Assembly (NCBI GenBank): GCA_020638995.1
Contig: JACKHM010000005.1
Coordinates: 806,001 to 870,000 of the forward strand
DNA length: 64,000 nt
Origin: Planctomycetaceae bacterium
GTDB taxonomy: Bacteria > Planctomycetota > Planctomycetia > Pirellulales > Pirellulaceae
Reading direction: 5' to 3'
The notes beneath the pieces are model-generated. The model ran no database searches. It was given only the letters and a program-made list of their open reading frames with translations, and was not told where the DNA came from. The position numbers and the translations under genes are program-made. Positions 20,859-30,630 of this stretch are shown in pieces (position 1 is the first letter of the stretch; each line of letters starts with the position of its first letter).

Positions 20859-21743
20859 TCATTTAGTAAGCCGGTCGATCAGATAGTCTGTCGAGTTTTT
20901 ATACGAAGGGTGGGCACGCCCCGGATGGACAAGCACCACGTCGACTCCGATATCCTTCAGACCCTCTTCTAGCTTGACGCCCATGATACCCGAGTGCGTT
21001 GGATCTTTTGGCGAAGCGCCGACGACGGGGACTTCACCTCCGTAGAATAATGCGATCGGTGGATCGTCCTTCGAGATGTGTTCAATTGGGGAGTATTCTT
21101 TGATCCACTCTAAAACGGATTCACGATTGTCAATTAAACTCTGGAAGTTCGGCAGTCCGAATGCGTGGGCGCCGTACCCGTAGTTTGGCATCCACTCTCG
21201 CAATTGCTTCGGGTCGAGCGACACCTGAGCTCCGTTGACGGCAGCGCAGTAAAGTCGCGTCGATTCGCGGGCGATTGGATCATCGCTCTTGGGATCTGCC
21301 ATATCGTCATGAAAAGCCAACCACAATGAGGAGCAGGCGCCAGCCGAGCCTCCGGTGGCGCCAATGCGCGACTTCTCGAGGTTCCATTCACTTGCCTTGG
21401 AACGCACAAATTGCAGCGCTCGCGCAGCGTCTTCCAGCGGCGCCTTCACGGGTGGCTTAATCTTCTCCTCGACACCGTTGCGGACGTATCGATAATTGAT
21501 CGCAACGACTGAAATGCCCTTGTCGAGAAATGCCTTCGGGTTGGTCTTCTTGTCGCCGCCCTGCCATCCACCTCCGTGGATATAAAGTACAACCGGTGTA
21601 GGTGTGTCCGACTTCGCTTGATAGAAGTCGAGCACTTGTCGTGGATGGCTGCCGTACGCGACGTCCAGCAACTGCTTAGGTTCGTCAGCGTGCAGTTGTT
21701 GTGCAAAGATTAGCAGAGCAATCGCGACAAATATGCGCTTCAT
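20859..21743 (-). CDS. Secreted alpha/beta hydrolase (esterase)
   Basis: A 294-residue hydrolase of the carboxylesterase/BD-FAE type with signal peptide (RIFVAIALLIFAQQLHA). The oxyanion-hole motif is YIHGGGWQGGDKK near residue 55. The nucleophile elbow is GGSAG in RIGATGGSAGACSSLW. The catalytic His is likely in PGRAHPSYKN near the C-terminus. I chose the ATG at 21743, which opens directly into the signal peptide; the frame extends 16 residues upstream. Substrate unknown; in this phylum such enzymes often lie among polysaccharide-degrading genes. Confidence 0.87.
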   Translation of the reverse strand: MKRIFVAIALLIFAQQLHADEPKQLLDVAYGSHPRQVLDFYQAKSDTPTPVVLYIHGGGWQGGDKKTNPKAFLDKGISVVAINYRYVRNGVEEKIKPPVKAPLEDAARALQFVRSKASEWNLEKSRIGATGGSAGACSSLWLAFHDDMADPKSDDPIARESTRLYCAAVNGAQVSLDPKQLREWMPNYGYGAHAFGLPNFQSLIDNRESVLEWIKEYSPIEHISKDDPPIALFYGGEVPVVGASPKDPTHSGIMGVKLEEGLKDIGVDVVLVHPGRAHPSYKNSTDYLIDRLTK

Positions 21744-22510
21744 GACGTCAACTCCTTGAATACGGAAGAGGATTACAGTGCAAAAGATCATCGCATTTGA
21801 CGCTTGCGCATTCCAGTAGAAGAGACGGATTTTTGCGGGCGAAAGCGTGAGTTGTAGGCATCCGTTCGGTCAGCGGTTGGAAAGCACGTCGCATTCACAG
21901 AAACGCCATTTTGTCAGACTTTCGCTGATGAAAGTTCAAGATCTGCACCGCCGTGATCCACGCAGGTAGCCATCGATTGCCGAGAGATCAAGCCACCTTG
22001 TTTCGCCTCGTCTCCCGGAGCCAGACCTCTGCAAAAGGTCTGCGGTAAAACTGCACGACGCATCAAAGCGGCACTGTCGCAAGCGTCACACTGATCTTAC
22101 CGACGGAGCGACTCCAAACTGGTGTGCCCACTCGATACGGGTTCGATGAATCCTTGTTCAAATGCTTCTGGTACAACGACTCGCATTAAATGCTGGTAGC
22201 CGCAGAAAATTCCGCCGACCGGCACTAAGCCCCCAAAGAAGTGCCGTTCGAGTTGTGCATCCTAACTGACTGCGAACGATGTTTCGACGGATGTGGTAAA
22301 CGGACTGGCTCGGGCACGCAAATGTGGCGACGACGGACAACTATTGCATCAACACGAAGCCAGCTCCGCGGTCTGCCGCCAATGCCCGCAAGATCCACGT
22401 TGAAGAGCCGCTGCCTGAATGACGCAAGTGCTCTACGCTGGGCGACCCAGGGAAACGCGATCGATGGCAAAAATGTAAAACTCGATGTAGAACTCTCGGA
22501 CTAGCAACGG
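21744..22510. other. Intergenic region, nothing recognised
   Basis: About 770 bases. Short frames on both strands have no domain signatures or credible starts. No tRNA or clear repeat seen. Confidence 0.5.
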
Positions 22511-22543
22511 AAAAGGACTCACAACGAATTGTCGTGAGTCCTT
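22511..22543 (-). terminator. Terminator after tRNA-Leu
   Basis: AAGGACTCAC and GTGAGTCCTT form a 10-bp stem just beyond the 3' end of tRNA-Leu on the minus strand, and the hairpin runs straight into a T run. Confidence 0.7.
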
Positions 22544-22554
22544 GCTACCAAAAG

Positions 22555-22638
<84 letters not shown>

Positions 22639-22985
22639 AAGTTCTCTCTATGGAAGAGTTTAAGTGCGATTCAGGCTCCTTTCAAGGCCACCTCAAAACC
22701 ACGATTGGGTACAAATTGGGCACATCGTTGAGTTTGCATGGCTGGACGCGAGACATGTTGACTCGGCCGGCTGATATCGGAACGGTAGGCGAATGTATTT
22801 CGCGACGATCAAAGTGCCGACGCAATCCAGAATCTCGCCAAGCAATATCTGGCGAGTCGGTCGGAAGTATTCTCAAGGAACGTGGCCTTAAATCTGAGCC
22901 GGAACGCAATCGTTCAAAACGAACTGGTACACGTTTATCAAGGCGTATTGGGATGAACTTATCGCGATCGCAATGCACGAGGATG
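22639..22985. other. Intergenic region, nothing recognised
   Basis: About 350 bases between tRNA-Leu and the end of the pseudogene. No supported feature. Confidence 0.45.
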
Positions 22986-24243
22986 CTACATCCTCGCAAA
23001 TGTTGATTCACGAGGTGCGTCGTAATTTACATTCATGTAAGGCGTTTCGATTCGCTTGCCGTTTGCCAACGATTGCACACCAGCTTCCACCAAGCCGCTC
23101 GTCAACAACGTCCTTTCGATCGGAAGTGGTGACTTGCCGGTGACGAACGTCTCCTCCGCCTTCGACATCAAGGCGGCCGAGTAAGTCACGTTCGGAGCCG
23201 GCGGCAAGTAGAAGAGTGCCGAGAGCGGTTCGTTTCGGCCGTTGATCCGTGCGGCGAAGGTGAAGTCACCCACCAAGCCGTTCATTAGCAGCATCGAGCC
23301 TTTCAGTCCGTCGTTATATTGGGAGCGATAGACAATTGGATCTTTGACCCACTCCCGCATCTGCGCCGTCGTGGGGTACGGATGGCTGAACGTCTTCGGC
23401 TGGGCCAGCGTTTGGCTGCGAGAGAGGCACGCTTCGAACAGCCCAGGGTCCCAGCCGCCCACCTCGAACGAGCCTCCTTTCATCGCCTTCCACACCGCGT
23501 CGCCCCGCATCGACTCGACCCAAGCCACCCCCGTTTCACCGCCTTTATGACGCTCGGCCATGCACTGAATGGTTTCAAACGCGTGAAGGTCGTAGCTGTC
23601 GATGCCGCCGATCGCTACGCACATCACTTCGTCGATGTCGGCTTCGTACGGCATGTTGATCGCCGGCATTCGCCAAGTCACCGGAAGAGACGAGCCGGCG
23701 CAATAGCCGAAGCCCATCTCGCGCAACGTGTCGACCATCTCCTTCGCCCACGACCATTTCCACGACAGATGCTTATCGTTGAACATCGGCACGCTCTTGC
23801 TATCCCCCTTGAAAACCTTGACGACATCTTTGAAGAACTCGTATCGCGGGTAAAGCTTCTAGCCGATGTCGTTCGTCGGATAGTTGCCATGTTCGCCGAT
23901 GCAAAGCACGGCATCGACCACCAGTTCCTTGCCGCCACAGCGCATGGCTTCGGCGATCGTGTTGTAGATCGGGAAGCCGAACTCCTTGGAGCGTGCGCGG
24001 CTAAGATCTCCGTCGGGGCACTGGTCGATGTAAGCCGAGACGACTTCGAACGGCGGTTTGTGCCAGCGGCCGTTGATCGGGTAGCCGACTAGGAATCGAG
24101 TGCCCATGTGCCAGGCGTGCGAATGGTAACGCCACTCCGTCGTGATGATGGCGAGGCGTTTGCGCTTCGGCGGCAAGGGAAAGAGAGGTGGCGGCGAATC
24201 CGCTTGCGGCCGTGCCAAGAAATGTTCGTCGGTCGAGCATCAT
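22986..24243 (-). pseudogene. Broken Tat-exported protein (frameshift plus nonsense)
   Basis: One ancestral gene of about 415 codons, now in three pieces. The minus-strand start at 24243 encodes a Tat signal (LDRRTFLGTAASGFAATSL). The mature part (KRLAIITTEWRYHSHAWHMGTRFLVGYP) continues in another frame, so a 1-base-type indel lies near 24165-24190. The frame then runs to an in-frame TAG at 23859-23861 and resumes without shift as KLYPRYEFFKDVVKVF. The remainder (DKHLSWKW, AGSSLPVTWR) ends normally at 22986. From memory, intact homologues carry Gln at the TAG site, so CAG to TAG is likely. The family is common and uncharacterised in planctomycetes. Two independent lesions favour a true pseudogene over a sequencing error. 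Confidence 0.85.
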
Positions 24244-24387
24244 GTGACTCCTGTTGTCTACTGCAGGCTGGATCAAACCTTCAAGGTGCGGGTTAGGACG
24301 GTGTCAACTTGCATGTACCTTGCCAAGCGAACCGATTACAATCGTATCAACGATATGCCGATCATCAATCGCGACAGAGGAGTTTCA

Positions 24388-25767
24388 ATGCCGCGAGATA
24401 CGAGACGTCATTTTCTCAAGTCCACCTTGCTGGCCGGCGGCGCGGGGTTGTCGCTGGCGGACGTGATGCGTCTCCGTGCCGAGAATGCGAGCCTGACGGC
24501 TGACCGTAACACCGCGGTAATTCAAGTTTGGCTGGGTGGCGGGCCCAGCCAATTCGAGACTTTCGATCCGAAGCCGAACGCGCCGGAAGAGATTCGTGGA
24601 CCATACCGCTCGCCGACCGCGACGAAGTTGCCGGGGATCATTTTCTGCGAGAAGCTGCCAAAGACTTCGCAGATCGTCGACAAGACGGCGATCATTCGCA
24701 CGGTAACTCACACGACCAATGGGCACTTCGTTGGAGCACATTGGCTGTCGACCGGCTACATCGGCGAGAACAACCGCGCGTCGCGACCGTCGGCCGGGTC
24801 GATCGTGTCGAAGTTCAAAGAAGGTTCTAAGAACGAACTGCCTCCGTATGTGTTGATCTCCGAGGAGCAAACTCGCAACCCGAATATCGGCGAAGTGATG
24901 GGAGCCGGTCACCTCGGCGCGCGCCACCAGCCGTTCACGATCTTGCAAGATCCCTTCCGGTACGAATTTGATGACGCTCGACTTGTGCGAGACATCTCCA
25001 GCTTGAAACTCGCCGACGACTTGACGATCAAACGAATGGGTGATCGCAAGTTGCTGCTCGCCAAGGTCGACAAGCTTGCTCGCGACATTGACAGCTCGGG
25101 GGAAATCGACGACGCCGACGAATTCAATCGCGCCGCGCTCAACATCGTCACGTCTGGCAAAGCGAGGCAAGCGTTTGATCTCTCGCAAGAGTCACCCTCG
25201 ACGTTGAAGCTTTATGGCGAACACCGTTGGGGCAAGATGGCGTTGCTTGCGCGCAGGCTCGTCGAGTCCGGCGTAAGCTTCGTTACACTCAACACAGCGC
25301 CCGACTCGCTTTGCTGGGACTGGCACTTGAACATTGTCAACGACAATCGTCCTGTGGATGGCAGCCAAGGTCCAAGCCGAGGCATGGATATCTCGGGACC
25401 GCCGCTCGATCAGATGATCACCGCCCTCGTCACGGACATCTATCAGCGAGGCCTCGACAAGAAGATTATGCTGGTAGTCTGGGGCGAGTTTGGTCGCACT
25501 CCGCGAGTGAACAAGACCGGTGGCCGCGACCACTGGGGATCGCTGATGAGCATCCTTCTTGCCGGGGGCGGCCTAAAAGTCAATCAAGTTATCGGCACAT
25601 CCAGCAACCAAGGCGAAGTCCCTGCGACGCGTCCGGTCGGTCCCACCGATGTCCTCGCCACGATGTATCGCCACCTCGGCATCGACACCCGCCAACACAC
25701 ACTCACACCCCAAGGCCGCCCAATCCCAGTCCTCCCCGATGGCGAGCCGATCCGCGAATTGATCTGA
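24388..25767 (+). CDS. DUF1501 protein
   Basis: A 459-residue DUF1501 paralogue with a Tat signal (PRDTRRHFLKSTLLAGGAGLSL). Signatures are VIQVWLGGGPSQFETFDPKPNAPEE and LVVWGEFGRTPRVNKTGGRDHWG, which hold the likely metal-binding Asp, Glu and His. The ATG at 24388 has GGAG seven bases upstream; the open frame from 24142 overlaps the divergent pseudogene and is not protein-like. It is first of four same-strand genes (DUF1501, PPC-domain, DUF1549/DUF1553, DUF1501) that are close or overlapping and probably form an operon. Exact substrate unknown. Confidence 0.88.
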   Translation: MPRDTRRHFLKSTLLAGGAGLSLADVMRLRAENASLTADRNTAVIQVWLGGGPSQFETFDPKPNAPEEIRGPYRSPTATKLPGIIFCEKLPKTSQIVDKTAIIRTVTHTTNGHFVGAHWLSTGYIGENNRASRPSAGSIVSKFKEGSKNELPPYVLISEEQTRNPNIGEVMGAGHLGARHQPFTILQDPFRYEFDDARLVRDISSLKLADDLTIKRMGDRKLLLAKVDKLARDIDSSGEIDDADEFNRAALNIVTSGKARQAFDLSQESPSTLKLYGEHRWGKMALLARRLVESGVSFVTLNTAPDSLCWDWHLNIVNDNRPVDGSQGPSRGMDISGPPLDQMITALVTDIYQRGLDKKIMLVVWGEFGRTPRVNKTGGRDHWGSLMSILLAGGGLKVNQVIGTSSNQGEVPATRPVGPTDVLATMYRHLGIDTRQHTLTPQGRPIPVLPDGEPIRELI

Positions 25768-25778
25768 TACGATCGATA

Positions 25779-28331
25779 ATGTTCACACGACAACTGCAGA
25801 GATTCGGTTTCTTCATCATCGCGCTCCTGATCACGACAGGAGTCGACGGACAGCAATTACACAGCGTCTTTCCCCCCGGCGGTGAGATTGGTACGAGCGG
25901 CTCGGTGACGTTCGCAGCTGAAGGATTGCAAGGCTTGTCGGCGGCGCGTTGCAGCCATCCGGACGTGTCGTTCACGAAGGGTGATGGGAACACTTTCACC
26001 GTTCAGATTGACGACCATGTACCCCCCGGCTTTTACGATGTGCAAGCGATCGGCGACAACGGCATCACTTCTGCGCGAACCTTCTTCGTCACCACACGGC
26101 GTCATGTCATCGAAGTCGATCCGAAAGAGGATGAGCCGGATCAAATCGTCGCGCTGAACAGCACCATCAGTGGCAAGATCACCAAAGGGGACACCGACAC
26201 TTATCGCTTTTCAGCTTCCAAGGGCGACAAGCTGATCATCGAGTGTTGGGCCGAACGCATGGATTCGCCGCTGCGAGCGATGCTTGAGTTGCTGGATGGC
26301 GAAGGCCGGCGGCTCGCGATCAATCGCGGTTACTTTGGCGTTGACCCCGCAATTGCATTCGCGATCCCTTCCGATGGCGAGTACATCGTCAGGCTTCACG
26401 ATCTTGTTTATTCCGGCAGCGACCATCATATCTATCGTCTCGACATCACCACTGGTCCACGAATTGTCTTCGCCGCGCCGCCGGTTGTTGAAGCGGGAAC
26501 AGAGAGCGAGGTCGAGCTGTTCGGTTGGAACCTCTCAACACCTAGCACACAACAACTTGCTCTTAGTAGCCCGGGTCGAACGCAGCGAGGCCCCGGAAGT
26601 GACCCGCCGGACGCTGGGGGCTCGGTACGCTCCACCCCAGCTACCGCTGACTCGGAACTCGGCAAGCCGCTCGCATTTGAATCGGCGTCCGTCCGTATCA
26701 CGCCAACCAATGCGGCGCCCAAGTTACCGGTTCGTCGTTGGTCCGCGTCACACTCGGTTGACGCTTTTCCTTATTACTTTGCGAACGCTGATGTCCCGTT
26801 TCTGATCGCGGTCACTGACGCGCAGGTTGCAACTGCCCGGAACAACATCTCGCCGAGCGCAGCACAACCGATCTCCGTCCCACTCGACATCGGCGGACAA
26901 TTGACCGCGAGCGACGAATGCCATTGGTACGTCATCGATGTTCGCCGCGGCGAAGTTTTCTACTTAGAAGCCTACGGTCAACGAATCGGTTCGCCGGTCG
27001 ATCTCGATCTCTCTGTATTGGACTCAACCGGTAATACGGAACTCGCCAGCTTCCACGACGAACTTCAAAACATCGGCGGGCTTCGTTTCCCCTCGTCGCA
27101 TCTCGACCCAGAAGGCCGTTGGGTCGCGCCGACCGACGGCGCATTCTTGATCAGCGTTCGTAACCTGATTGGAGGCATCTACGACGACCCTCGCCGCGTT
27201 TACCGCTTCGGCATTCGTCGCGAAGAACCAGACGTGCGGCTTGTCGCGATCGCTCAACCGGAATCGCCAACGGGCATCAATGTGCCGCGGGGTGGACGAA
27301 CGGTTCTCGACGTACTGGCCTTTCGTCGTCGCGGCTTGGACAAGTCGATTTGTGTCACCGCGAGAAACCTTCCACCGGGCGTGACTTGCCCCGACATCTG
27401 GCTCGGCCCGGGTGTGACGAAAGCTCCGCTTGTCCTGACTGCTGAAACCGACGCCGCACGGGGAGTCTCAGCACTCGACTTAGTCGGACACGCCGGTCAA
27501 TCAAGCCTACCTTCCCACGAACCGGAGAGTGATTCGATCGTTCAATTTGCGACCATGATTCACAGCGGCCTTCCCAATGGCAGCGGTCGCCTCGCGTCTG
27601 ACCTTCCGTTTGCGGTTGCGGGCAATGCTGCGATCCGCATTACCGCCGACGGGCATGAGCCTCGCGATCATCAAACCTATGGAGCGTTGCAGGTTCGTCA
27701 TGCACCCGGCGGCGTGATCGATGTTGCTGTCCGGGTCGAATGTTTTCAAGCGGGCCACACCGCTCCGGTCAAACTCACCGCGATCGGCTTGCCAGATTTG
27801 ATTCGCAACCAGACCGCGACGATTCCGGCCGGCCAGGACAAAGGCTACATCAGCTTCTACCTGCCGCATTCACTTCCGGTCGGGATGTACTCGTTCGCGA
27901 TCAAAGCGGAGAGCAGCGTGCCGATGCCCGGCCAGGAAGGCAAGACGCAGGATGTAACGGTTGTTAGCAACACCGTTACGTTTGAAGTCCATCCGCCGAT
28001 GTTCCAGTTGGACTTGGCGCTCGACGCGCCGCGAAAAATCAAGCGAGGCCAGATCGCTCAGGTCAACTACACCGTTCATCGCGTGAACGGCTTCATCGGC
28101 AAGATCCACACGGAACTTGCCGCTCCCGGACGAGTTACCGAGGTTGGCCGTTTGCGAGGCCGTGGTGTGACTTCTGTCGGGCAAGGCGAATCCGGTACAA
28201 TTCAGGTCATCGCCAACGACGATGCCGAGTTGGGTCAGATCCCCTTCCTGCGGCTCTACGCGGTTGGCGTGTTGGAGGACGAGGCGTTGTTTCACGGAAG
28301 CTGCTTCTTGCCGTTGGAGATTGTTGAGTGA
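25779..28331 (+). CDS. Secreted PPC-domain protein
   Basis: An 850-residue exported protein with signal peptide (FGFFIIALLITTGVDG). It contains several bacterial pre-peptidase C-terminal (PPC) beta-sandwich domains, seen as GDTDTYRFSASKGDKLIIECWAER and ASDECHWYVIDVRRGEVFYLEAYG. The first part (VFPPGGEIGTSGSVTF) is typical of planctomycete PPC proteins next to DUF1501 and DUF1549 genes. The ATG at 25779 lies 11 bases after the DUF1501 stop; the long open frame upstream from 25227 runs inside that gene. About 26 residues (SSPGRTQRGPGSDP...) are encoded by an inserted palindromic repeat, annotated separately. The stop overlaps GTG 28328 of the next frame. Role likely structural or adhesive; inferred. 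Confidence 0.83.
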   Translation: MFTRQLQRFGFFIIALLITTGVDGQQLHSVFPPGGEIGTSGSVTFAAEGLQGLSAARCSHPDVSFTKGDGNTFTVQIDDHVPPGFYDVQAIGDNGITSARTFFVTTRRHVIEVDPKEDEPDQIVALNSTISGKITKGDTDTYRFSASKGDKLIIECWAERMDSPLRAMLELLDGEGRRLAINRGYFGVDPAIAFAIPSDGEYIVRLHDLVYSGSDHHIYRLDITTGPRIVFAAPPVVEAGTESEVELFGWNLSTPSTQQLALSSPGRTQRGPGSDPPDAGGSVRSTPATADSELGKPLAFESASVRITPTNAAPKLPVRRWSASHSVDAFPYYFANADVPFLIAVTDAQVATARNNISPSAAQPISVPLDIGGQLTASDECHWYVIDVRRGEVFYLEAYGQRIGSPVDLDLSVLDSTGNTELASFHDELQNIGGLRFPSSHLDPEGRWVAPTDGAFLISVRNLIGGIYDDPRRVYRFGIRREEPDVRLVAIAQPESPTGINVPRGGRTVLDVLAFRRRGLDKSICVTARNLPPGVTCPDIWLGPGVTKAPLVLTAETDAARGVSALDLVGHAGQSSLPSHEPESDSIVQFATMIHSGLPNGSGRLASDLPFAVAGNAAIRITADGHEPRDHQTYGALQVRHAPGGVIDVAVRVECFQAGHTAPVKLTAIGLPDLIRNQTATIPAGQDKGYISFYLPHSLPVGMYSFAIKAESSVPMPGQEGKTQDVTVVSNTVTFEVHPPMFQLDLALDAPRKIKRGQIAQVNYTVHRVNGFIGKIHTELAAPGRVTEVGRLRGRGVTSVGQGESGTIQVIANDDAELGQIPFLRLYAVGVLEDEALFHGSCFLPLEIVE
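26567..26643. repeat. REP-like imperfect palindrome inside a gene
   Basis: Two 30-base arms (26567-26596 and 26614-26643) are imperfect reverse complements. The left begins TAGCCCGGGTCGAACGC; the right arm's complement begins TAGCTGGGGTGGAGCG. It is translated in frame as a Gly/Pro/Arg/Ser-rich insert in the PPC-domain protein. Confidence 0.65.
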
Positions 28332-28347
28332 GCCGATCGGAATGCGA

Positions 28348-28396
28348 GGTGCATGCAATGCACCATCGAACTCTGTCCTGGTGCATTACATGCACC
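28348..28396. promoter_or_regulatory. Two GGTGCAT-N3-ATGCACC palindromes at a gene start
   Basis: 28348-28364 and 28380-28396 share the same 7-base arms with three-base centres. The first includes the ATG start at 28358. They could bind a regulator or fold in RNA to sequester the start; both roles are inferred. Confidence 0.4.
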
Positions 28397-30589
28397 CTGC
28401 TTCTCGTGTTGCCTAACTCTACACTCGGCAGCGACGCTCCCGTCCGCTTCACTACGGACGTCGTACCCGTTCTGACCAAGCTCGGTTGCAACAGCGGCGG
28501 GTGTCACGGCAAGGCAACTGGCCAGAACGGATTCAAGTTGTCGCTGCTCGGATTCGAACCCGAATTGGATTATCGAGCGATCGTCAAGGAAGGCCGCGGC
28601 CGGCGGATTTCGCTGGCCGCCCCCGATCGCAGTTTGCTGCTGGTCAAGGCGACGAACGAAACTCCGCATGGTGGTGGTCGGCGGACTGATATCGACAGCG
28701 AGGAGTACGAAGTTCTCCGCCGTTGGATCGCGACCGGGGTCGTTGCACCTTCACCCAATGATCCGATCGTTGAACGAATCGAGGTGTTCCCGGGAGAGAA
28801 AGTGCTTGGCAACGAGGCAACGCAAGTTCTCCGCGTCACCGCGTTCCTATCCGACGGCACATCGCGAGACGTCACGCGGCAAGCGGTCTATGAAACGAAC
28901 GAGCCGGAAATCGCCGCGGTTGAGTCTGACGGAATTGTGCAGACGCTCGACAAACCGGGGCTGTTCTCCGTGATGCTGCGTTACGGCGCTCAGATTGCCA
29001 CATTCCACGCTGCTGTGCCGTTACAGATGACCGACCAGCAGCGAGGAAGAGTCTCTACAAAGCTCGACGACTTGGAAGGTCGACTCGAATCGCCGTTCGA
29101 TCGTTTGTTGATTCGTCAGTGGCGGCGGCTGGGCATCACGCCGTCCGAGCCAGCTGACGACGCAACATTTGTTCGCCGCGCGTCGCTTGATATCTGCGGC
29201 ACGCTGCCGACTCGCGAGGAGGTGGAAGCGTACGTCGCTGACAAGCGCGCCGAGAAACGAAGCAAACTGATCGATCGGTTGTTGGAGAGACCGGAGTACG
29301 CCAGCTACTTCACGCTGAAATGGGCCGACATCTTGCAGAATCGCGGCAGCGGTTATTCGACGAGTAAGCAGCGGCCAGGAACGGCTTTGTTTGCGGGTTG
29401 GATCCGCGACTCACTCGCCGCAAACAAGCCTTACAATCGGTTCGTCTCGGAGATCATCACGGCGAGCGGCAATCAAAACGAAAACCCGCCAACCGTCTGG
29501 TATCGTCAGGTCCGGACGCAGCCCGACTATGTCGAGTCGGTCGCGCAAGCCTTCCTCGGCGTGAGGATTCAGTGTGCACAGTGCCATCACCATCCGTTCG
29601 ATCGCTGGAGCCAAGCCGACTATTACGGGCTTGCTGCGGTGTTCGCTCGCGTTGGTCGCAAGGGTGGATTCGCGGACGCCGAAGTTCCAACTAACGAAGT
29701 GATCTATGTGAAAGACAAAGGCCAGGTGATTCATCCTCGCAACGGCAAGCTGATGCAGCCGAAAGCGCTCGGTGGGCCGGAGTTTGATGTGAGCCGCTTC
29801 GACGACCCGCGGCGCAAGCTCGCTCGCTGGATGACAGCTTCCGACAACCCGTTCTTCGCTCGCACGTTCGTCAACCGAATGTGGGCTCACTTTCACGGTC
29901 GAGGTATCATTCACCCGATGGACGACGCGCGCGATTCGAATCCGCCGACGAACCCCGAGTTGCTCGACGCGTTGTCTGCCGAGTTCATCGCCAGCGGCTA
30001 CGACATCAAGCATCTGATTCGCGTCATTTGCGGTTCGTATTCGTATGGCTTGGAGGCCGGGCCGAACGAGTTTAATCGTGAAGACACGCAGACGTTCGCG
30101 AGATTCTATGCCAAGCGTTTGCCGGCCGAGGTGTTGCTCGATGGAATCAGTCAGGTGCTCGACGTGCCGACGAAGTTTGCAGGCGGGCCAGGCGAATTTG
30201 AGCTGGGCACGCGGGCGATCGACTTGCCAGATGAGAATGTTCCGGTCAGCTTCCTCGACGTGTTCGGCAGGCCGGCGCGGACTTCGGCTTGCGAATGCGA
30301 GCGCGTTGATGCACCCAGCCTTGCTCAGGCGTTGACGTTGATCAATTCGCCAGAGATTCAGAGGAAGCTGACCGATGACAGTGGCTACGCCGCTCGGCTC
30401 GCAAGCAATGAGTTAGCCCATGTCGATAATGTGAAAGATATTTTCCTGCGGTTGCTCGGGCGTGAACCGAGTAGCGAGGAGGCCAAGACAGCCATCGATT
30501 TTCTCAACAGCGAGGAAGATCGCGGTGACGCGTATCGATCACTGTTGTGGTCATTGCTGGCGACGAACGAGTTTATGTTTAACAAATAG
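28358..30589 (+). CDS. DUF1549/DUF1553 protein with cytochrome-like N-terminus
   Basis: A 743-residue exported protein. After the signal (WCITCTLLLVLPNSTLGS) comes a PSCyt1-like heme site, CNSGGCH in VLTKLGCNSGGCHGKATGQNG. A Big2-like beta region follows (VTAFLSDGTSRDVT...AAVESDGIVQT). DUF1549 shows RRASLDICGTLPTREEVEAY and CAQCHHHPFDRWSQADYYG. The DUF1553 half has ARTFVNRMWAHFHGRGI and DARDSNPPTNPELLDAL. Two starts are credible: ATG 28358 (GAGG eight bases before it) and GTG 28328, which overlaps the previous stop codon. Heme binding by the CxxCH sites is expected from family knowledge. Its partner DUF1501 gene follows 41 bases later. Confidence 0.88.
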   Translation: MHHRTLSWCITCTLLLVLPNSTLGSDAPVRFTTDVVPVLTKLGCNSGGCHGKATGQNGFKLSLLGFEPELDYRAIVKEGRGRRISLAAPDRSLLLVKATNETPHGGGRRTDIDSEEYEVLRRWIATGVVAPSPNDPIVERIEVFPGEKVLGNEATQVLRVTAFLSDGTSRDVTRQAVYETNEPEIAAVESDGIVQTLDKPGLFSVMLRYGAQIATFHAAVPLQMTDQQRGRVSTKLDDLEGRLESPFDRLLIRQWRRLGITPSEPADDATFVRRASLDICGTLPTREEVEAYVADKRAEKRSKLIDRLLERPEYASYFTLKWADILQNRGSGYSTSKQRPGTALFAGWIRDSLAANKPYNRFVSEIITASGNQNENPPTVWYRQVRTQPDYVESVAQAFLGVRIQCAQCHHHPFDRWSQADYYGLAAVFARVGRKGGFADAEVPTNEVIYVKDKGQVIHPRNGKLMQPKALGGPEFDVSRFDDPRRKLARWMTASDNPFFARTFVNRMWAHFHGRGIIHPMDDARDSNPPTNPELLDALSAEFIASGYDIKHLIRVICGSYSYGLEAGPNEFNREDTQTFARFYAKRLPAEVLLDGISQVLDVPTKFAGGPGEFELGTRAIDLPDENVPVSFLDVFGRPARTSACECERVDAPSLAQALTLINSPEIQRKLTDDSGYAARLASNELAHVDNVKDIFLRLLGREPSSEEAKTAIDFLNSEEDRGDAYRSLLWSLLATNEFMFNK

Positions 30590-30630
30590 TCGTCGATAGC
30601 TCAGCGCTCAACGACTATGAGGACTATGTC

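Noticed and set aside
23859..23861. TAG read as a sense codon (pyrrolysine or suppression) in the 22986-24243 gene
   Set aside because: The same gene also has a frameshift near its start, so a pseudogene explains both lesions.
24385..25188. 267-codon minus-strand ORF
   Set aside because: Antisense shadow of the DUF1501 gene; Arg-rich with no signatures.
25227..25778. Upstream extension of the PPC-domain gene
   Set aside because: Overlaps the DUF1501 gene in another frame; the signal peptide begins at 25779.
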